DNA of 64,000 nt. It comes from Rusavskia elegans (Eukaryota; Ascomycota; Lecanoromycetes; Teloschistales; Teloschistaceae). Position numbers and translations under genes: made by a program. The stretch covers positions 1 through 64,000 of the forward strand of contig SAUG01000019.1 of the NCBI GenBank assembly GCA_011316305.1, read 5' to 3'. The notes beneath the pieces are model-generated. The model worked only from the letters and a program-made list of their open reading frames with translations, was not told the origin of the DNA and ran no database searches. Numbering within the stretch: the first letter of the stretch is position 1; each line of letters opens with the position of its first letter. This document shows, in pieces, positions 58,579 through 64,000 of this stretch.

Positions 58579-61311
58579 TTAGACGCTGATCCAACGAGCC
58601 ATGAATTTCTCAGTGATAACTTTGGCTTCGTCTACCAAACCTAGTTCAAGTAAGAGCTGCACACTTCCCCGGATACCTGATTCCAGGGCAGATGATACTA
58701 TTGACTGGTCAGAGTGCAAGATACAAGGATGCTTGGAGAAATTTTGTAACTTACTCCATGCATGCGTGTAGCTAATGACCATCAGTGCATCACGAAGTTG
58801 AAGTAAGATTGGTGTAGCTTACCTGGTGTGCTCGCCAACGAAGATCATCTACCTGCCATCAGTGAGATGTTCACCAGATTCCTCTCAAGATGGACTTACA
58901 TTATTGTGCGTCTCGAAATAGGTGGGGATATACAGCTTGTGCATACCGATGGATGGTGTTGCCCAGCTGGCACTTTCAAGGGGGTCCAAGGCCCAGCACT
59001 TCCGATTATATCTTCCGGTGTACTGTTCCCTCGCTATCTCTCCATGAATCTCGATCATGGCATTCAGCACGTACTGGACGTGTTCGAGCTCGGGCAGGGA
59101 GGCGAAACGAATGCCGAAGTCGGCACTAGTGTAGCTGGCTAACATTACGCCTGGACCTGTGGAGTTGATTTTGTAGCTGGGGTAGCAAATGCTGCCAATA
59201 CCGGGGATATCCGTCGCTGTGGAGCAACTGCCGTAAATGGGCTCGGGATAGTGTTCCCAGAAACGAGTCGAGAATTGAAGTGCCACCTTGAACAAGTGAG
59301 TCCTTGAACATGGGGTAGCGATATGAGTTGACCCACTTTACAAACAGTATCATACGGCATAGCGGTGATCGCATTCTTGAGAGTGGGGTTAAACGCTGAG
59401 TCAATAAGACTTCTAGAATTCATGGTACCTTTCGATCCTACGACTCACTTGTGTTCGGGAACCGCCAGCTTCGGACTTTGGAGAATGGCACAGCGATGAT
59501 GGCATAATCATAGGTCTTATTGCGGAAGGCGACATCCGTGTAGTTGTCTTTCCATGACAATTGCACTTGGTTTGTTTCTGGCAGAAACTGTGCCCTCTCG
59601 ATCGAACGGCCCATTGTAGTGATGGGACCGACATGAGGGTAGAAGGAGTTGGGTAATTGGCTGAGCCCCTATGAAAAGGTCAGAGACATTCGAAGTTGGA
59701 GGCAAGAAGCGCCAAGTCGCTGATGAAAGAGTAATATTGAACCTAGGAATCTGAAATAGCAGAAGTAAAAGGAAGAAGATCATACCCCATCAATAGTACG
59801 CCAAGTAGTTGCACCAAAATAGGCGCATGAATATCTATCGTTCCATTCGTGAGCATAACGACTGCGGACCCAAAGCCTGACAACACTTACACAAACTCCC
59901 ACAAGGAGTTGCCTCCATACCCCCCAAAATCACCTGCATTGACGACTCGATCTGTAGCGTTGAGAGAATATCCAAGCTGGTTGTGAAGATAGGCAAACTC
60001 TGACCAGTCGTCTCCGCCCAGACCTCCCAGACCCGAATTGATAAAGGTTTTGTACGCGGAGAATACATTTTTTGCTACTGCCGCCATGCTCTCTGGGTTG
60101 CAGCTGATTTCAGAAATGATGTCTGTGATATTTCCCACAATCGGATCTGCGGGAACAGGGACGGTCAATTCCGGGTTGTTCTTAACTTCTTTGGCAGTAG
60201 GTGGAAGACCATCTGTATCCTTGAGCCCGCTGAAGTAATAAAGTCCATTTGGAGATTCTTGAATCCAGGGAATGAAATTGACGGTGTAGTTCGGTCGTCC
60301 TTCGTTCATTTGGTTCATGATCTCACCAAGCTGAAAGACTAATTGCTGGTCGTTGATAGGGGTCGTCTCGTTGCTCCCGGTGTACTGGACACTCTCCGGA
60401 AAACGCATTGGACCCATGTCTTGATATTGGTAGTCAAATGGTCCACCTTCAAGGTACGCTGTATGAATTCGCCTATCGTTGATCAGTAAGATATTCGGCA
60501 TTCGTTATTATAGGCTCTGTCGTCGTGTACACACCCCCCAAGTCGCTGACCGGCTTCCACGATCTCCAGGTTTTGAAAACCGCTCATATTCAGACAGAGC
60601 TGCAAGCACCGTCAGCGTCACTCACGTAGAGAATGGAGCATACTAAGCTACCCATGTAATCAGGCCAGCCATTCCGGCACCAACAATAGCAACATCTGGA
60701 AAATCCGCTTTAGCATGAGGATCTTGCCGCCGCTTCGATCAACGTCTCGCCTCGATAGATCACATACGTTTTGCTTTAGCCTGAGCGGCATCGACTGCGT
60801 TTGTCTCTCTCCCTCTCAGCGCTTCCACGCCATCAAACCATGGGCCATTCGCTTCGATACCGCTTGCATTGGTCATTGGGATACTTGCCCGTTTACCCAG
60901 CCTCGTGCCCATTTCAAGATGGCGCTTCTTCAGCCATTGTCTGGTATTCTTATTGACCTTCAGACCCAGGCTACGGCCGAGAAGCTCATTTTGCGATGAC
61001 CAAGCGGACAAACATCCGTGGCTGCGGATATCATCGGGCAGAACCCAGACCAGACGATCTATATCCCGATGCTCCACTTCAGAGATGTGATGGGTCTCAA
61101 AATCATCTTTGACATTGTCGCATGCTCCATACGTCACTGTGAAGGGGTACACCGACTCATCCGATAGAGAAAGATGGATGTTGGCCGAGCGAGAGTGCAG
61201 TGGCGCCCTAAGCTCAAGCTTCACCGGAAGTTCAATTGCTGCTGACTGTCCAATGGCCGCGAGTAGCAAATGAATTACCAAGCTTCTTGATCTTGATACC
61301 GGAAGCCGCAT
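58579..61311 (-). CDS. Secreted flavin L-amino-acid oxidase-like protein
   Basis: Eleven exons with introns of 50-117 bases assemble into 707 residues in one frame: 61,311-60,768; 60,707-60,652; 60,599-60,535; 60,472-59,891; 59,834-59,786; 59,668-59,449; 59,395-59,337; 59,286-58,900; 58,848-58,823; 58,771-58,755; 58,697-58,579. ATG 61,311 starts a signal-peptide-like segment (SLVIHLLLAAIGQSAAIELP). After about 180 residues comes the FAD Rossmann motif DFPDVAIVGAGMAGLI, then IVEAGQRLGG^RIHTAYL and YQDMGPMRFP, hallmarks of the amine oxidase/LAAO family. Near the end MIFVGEHTSYTHAWISSALE is the second FAD-binding segment. It should oxidise amino acids or amines outside the cell or in the secretory path, releasing ammonia and hydrogen peroxide. 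It lies 6.6 kb from the terpenoid locus with decayed DNA between, so a shared role is unlikely. Confidence 0.85.
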
Positions 61312-63145
61312 GCCGAAGGAATAAAATCTGTGATGTGCCGAATTCGGAGTTTCAGCGATTGCTTCCTGGTTGATAACGTAGAGAGGGACGGAGAGTCTTG
61401 TACTTCTGCAATAGCAGGCAAGAGTATGCATCTTATCAAGCAGCCGGGGCCAACCTCCTGCCATAAGCAGACAAGCCCATGACGGCATATGCACATTACA
61501 ATCCCCGCATGGATGTTTTCCTTTAAATTCTGGTGTTCTTCCATGGTGACATTCCGAGGTGGCCCGAGACAACAAAAATTGCAGAGCGAAGAGGCCCCGA
61601 GAAGCTCCGATCCTGCTTCAATCGCGCATACGGATGACGTACACTATTGGGAAAATGTGACGATGGAACAGATCTGTTACAAGGCGATTTCATGGACAGA
61701 GTGGACCTGATGACGATCTCTCTGTTCGAATGATCGGCAATGCACAGGTTTCAGCCACCCCTCCGGTCGTTGTCGTCCTGCATGTACGCTGTTGTCATGG
61801 ACTTCTCAGATTTAAGGCTAGCTTGAACAAGGCTCCACGGAGGCTGGTCCGTAGACACTAAAGGCAGCTAAGCATGTACAAGCTCGGCCAGGACCTTGAG
61901 CTGCAAGACATGATTGGACAATGACCTTTACAATCACTCACTTGCATGCAGCTGCAGCATCCGTTCTGGGTATCGGCTGCCAGGTCCTGCCAAAACCGCT
62001 AAGGCTGATCTCTCTTCACCCCTTTTTTGTCAGGGGCACTATTCTGGGCTCGGATATCGGCATCTTGCGCTACGGCGGTATTGAGACCTGGGAGCAATCC
62101 TCCCGATAGCTCTTTTCTCATTGTCCAATAAGTCAAGGCACTCGTATGTATCAACGGTTGGGTCCTCTGTCGAAGAGAATTCGCCCATGTCCTGGCAAGG
62201 CCTCCGAACCCGAATGCTTTGGGGTTTATCATCGAGGCACGTCATTCAGCTAATGGGCATCGTCAGCTCACTGGTACCGTTCGAGATACATCGAAGGACT
62301 AGATACTGTTCGTTGACTTTGCTCTTGATGGTCCGGGATGGTCAACCTTCTCACAACCAAACACGCACGTCATCTTACTGTTAATGCAACGATTCAAGGC
62401 CGCCTTCATTTTGTGAAGTTCCACAGCGCAGGAGAGCAGGCAACTGAGTCTTATTCTTCCCAACGATACTGCCTGCGTCCAGCCACGCACTATGCCCAAT
62501 CTCCAATGTCGTTGATGCACCATTCTGTGCGCCTGAACAGACTGGATCCCGTAGTCTCCTCAAGCAATAGAACTTGACTTGCACAGCCGACCCAGGCGTC
62601 GGCTTGCTGATTTGCTGTCCTGACTCGAATTACAGGTAAGTACCAATCTGGTCAGTTCAAGCCGACAGGCACCAAAGTCGAGGGGGATATTCTCATGGTA
62701 TGCCAGATCACACGAGCCCGCGGGGGCTGTGAGAGGCCCCCTCGACTCTGAGTCACATGAACATTGGAAAGAGCCATCATTTACTAATCTGAGATGTTGA
62801 CCCTGGTCAAATCGCTGCAAAGATGAAGCACTGCATTTGGAAGCAAACCGAACGGACTCGGGCGTTCACCAGGCATGCTAAGCTTGCAGTCGAAAAACTG
62901 ATGCTGACGATGTCTTCATAATCGTATGTACCATCATCGGCCTTTTACATGGCCACGGCACTATCCGATAGTCAGCCATGAGCACGAAGGATGTTTCTGT
63001 TTTGGCTGCAGTTGAGTAGCTGCACAGCGTTTCCACATCAACCCCGGTAAAAGCCAGAACTTCCACAACACGACCATATACTCATCTTCCATCAGGTATG
63101 AGTATCGGGAAGATATGCTCTAAACCATATGAATTTGAAAGACTG
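61312..63145. other. No intact gene; probably decayed sequence
   Basis: Frames of 60-90 codons overlap on both strands (for example minus 62,820-62,560 and 62,584-62,381). Some may be the lost 3' part of the HET gene to the right, but no motif supports this. Confidence 0.4.
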
Positions 63146-63926
63146 TCAGATCCATACCAAATATGGGGACCCTACAGTGGATTTGATCTCAGTGGGTATC
63201 TGAGGTGTTCTGGAGGTTCTCAGAGTCTTGTCTCGGGTACAGTCTGATGCAACGGGAATATCTGATGACGGGATCAAGCAAAGGATTTCGTCTCGAGAGC
63301 CGCGGAAAAACGCTCGGGGCCAGCTCAGAGGAGCCCTCTTATATTCAAGTTCCTTCATCAAGTCCTGTTGGCGATCCATAGCATCTGCTCTGATCCACAC
63401 GTCAGAACTCGAGGCGGTGGCAATTACTCCCGGAATGGCCAAGAGCGGCAATATGACGGTTCTCAGCGTGAAGTGCGATTGTTCTGGACCAAAGTCAGAC
63501 TTCCCATCTCTTAAAGCAATAGAAGCCTGATGTACATATCTTCGAGGGTGATGCCGGCTCGAGTTCCAGGCAAGAGGAGTCTGTGCGAGCAGCTTTCTGC
63601 ATTGGCCGCTGCGACCGGAAGAGATACTCTGTTGACCCTGGTAGCAGCAATAAGAAAAGGGTCTTGCTAAGAGCGAGCAGATAATCCACAGTGAATCGTA
63701 ATATCGGTTCTCCATGAACCCAGCAATAGCTGAGACGAGCGTATTCTTTCAGGCGCCCGGGGGTACAAGACAGCTTCACATCGTGGACAGTTAAGCCGAG
63801 ATCGAGGATACGATTCGAAAGAATCGATGCGGCTAGATCTGAACAACCGCTATAAGTGTGTCCATTCTTGCATCTACTGCTCCACGCGAGTGAAGCTCTT
63901 CTCACCCGCAGAGTCAGGATTTGCAA
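63146..63926 (-). pseudogene. Broken HET-domain gene
   Basis: Minus frame 63,926-63,495 reads SNRILDLGLTVHDVKLSCTP and YARLSYCWVHGEP, matching the start of the heterokaryon-incompatibility (HET) domain, where the usual core is Y-A-x-L-S-Y-C-W-G. After that the frame loses similarity. A different frame (63,715-63,146) carries IPGVIATASSSDVWIR, recalling the HET segment for the third motif (xxIAATxSxD). At least one frameshift or lost splice lies between, and the region 3' of it is not recognisable. HET proteins govern allorecognition and are often lost or truncated. Confidence 0.5.
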
Positions 63927-64000
63927 GCCGACCCTAAAAGTAGCTTGCGGCGGGATCCCCTCGGGATGTTCGCCTACTGAACCTAATAGATATGACAGAA

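Noticed and set aside
1..64000. PKS or NRPS genes, CRISPR arrays, rRNA genes
   Set aside because: No ketosynthase, adenylation or condensation motif, no regularly spaced short repeats with spacers, and no rRNA-like stretch were seen.

Overview
The window comes from a filamentous ascomycete (Pezizomycotina). Genes are broken by 42-117 base GT...AG introns with fungal-type branch points. Normal GC gene-bearing DNA alternates with TA-rich, CpA-poor blocks that carry the mark of RIP (repeat-induced point mutation), and protein families typical of these fungi are present (HET, F-box, fungal P450s, a squalene-hopene cyclase fused to a glycosyltransferase). The class within the Pezizomycotina cannot be fixed from the sequence.

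Layout. 1-21,740 is a RIP-degraded block with no intact gene. It holds a dead SNF2-type helicase on the minus strand (about 5.3-6.6 kb), several tandem repeats, two diverged copies of one LTR-retroelement (14.6-17.3 and 17.5-20.6 kb), and a solo LTR nested in the second copy with a 5-base target duplication. 22.9-26.8 kb holds a secreted protein with an HExxH motif, a broken Cys-rich membrane protein and a weak hypothetical ORF. 26.9-29.1 kb is a second AT-rich block; at its left edge a 440-base hAT-like element sits in a tRNA-derived sequence with an 8-base target duplication. 29.3-38.7 kb carries an alpha/beta hydrolase, a decayed ORF, a Cys-rich single-pass membrane protein, a protein kinase whose FHA-like N-terminus is cut by a TAG codon, an array of small hairpins, and a DUF4267-like four-helix protein.

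39.3-52.0 kb is the main feature: a triterpenoid-glycoside biosynthetic locus. The core gene (42,437-46,348) encodes a squalene-hopene-cyclase domain fused to a sterol-glucosyltransferase-like domain. This is the architecture of enfumafungin synthase EfuA and of FsoA (fuscoatroside). Two intact P450s follow on the plus strand, one CYP7-like and one of the general fungal microsomal type. A third P450 lies divergently upstream and seems decayed, with four frame changes that no splice explains. The expected joint product is a cyclised, glycosylated and P450-oxidised triterpenoid. No intact acyltransferase, dehydrogenase, transporter or regulator was found inside the locus, so it is either minimal, partly decayed, or completed elsewhere.

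To the right lie a decayed amino-acid/choline permease (52.9-54.3 kb), an F-box-like protein, small hypothetical fragments, an eleven-exon secreted flavin L-amino-acid oxidase (58.6-61.3 kb) and the broken remains of a HET-domain gene (63.1-63.9 kb).
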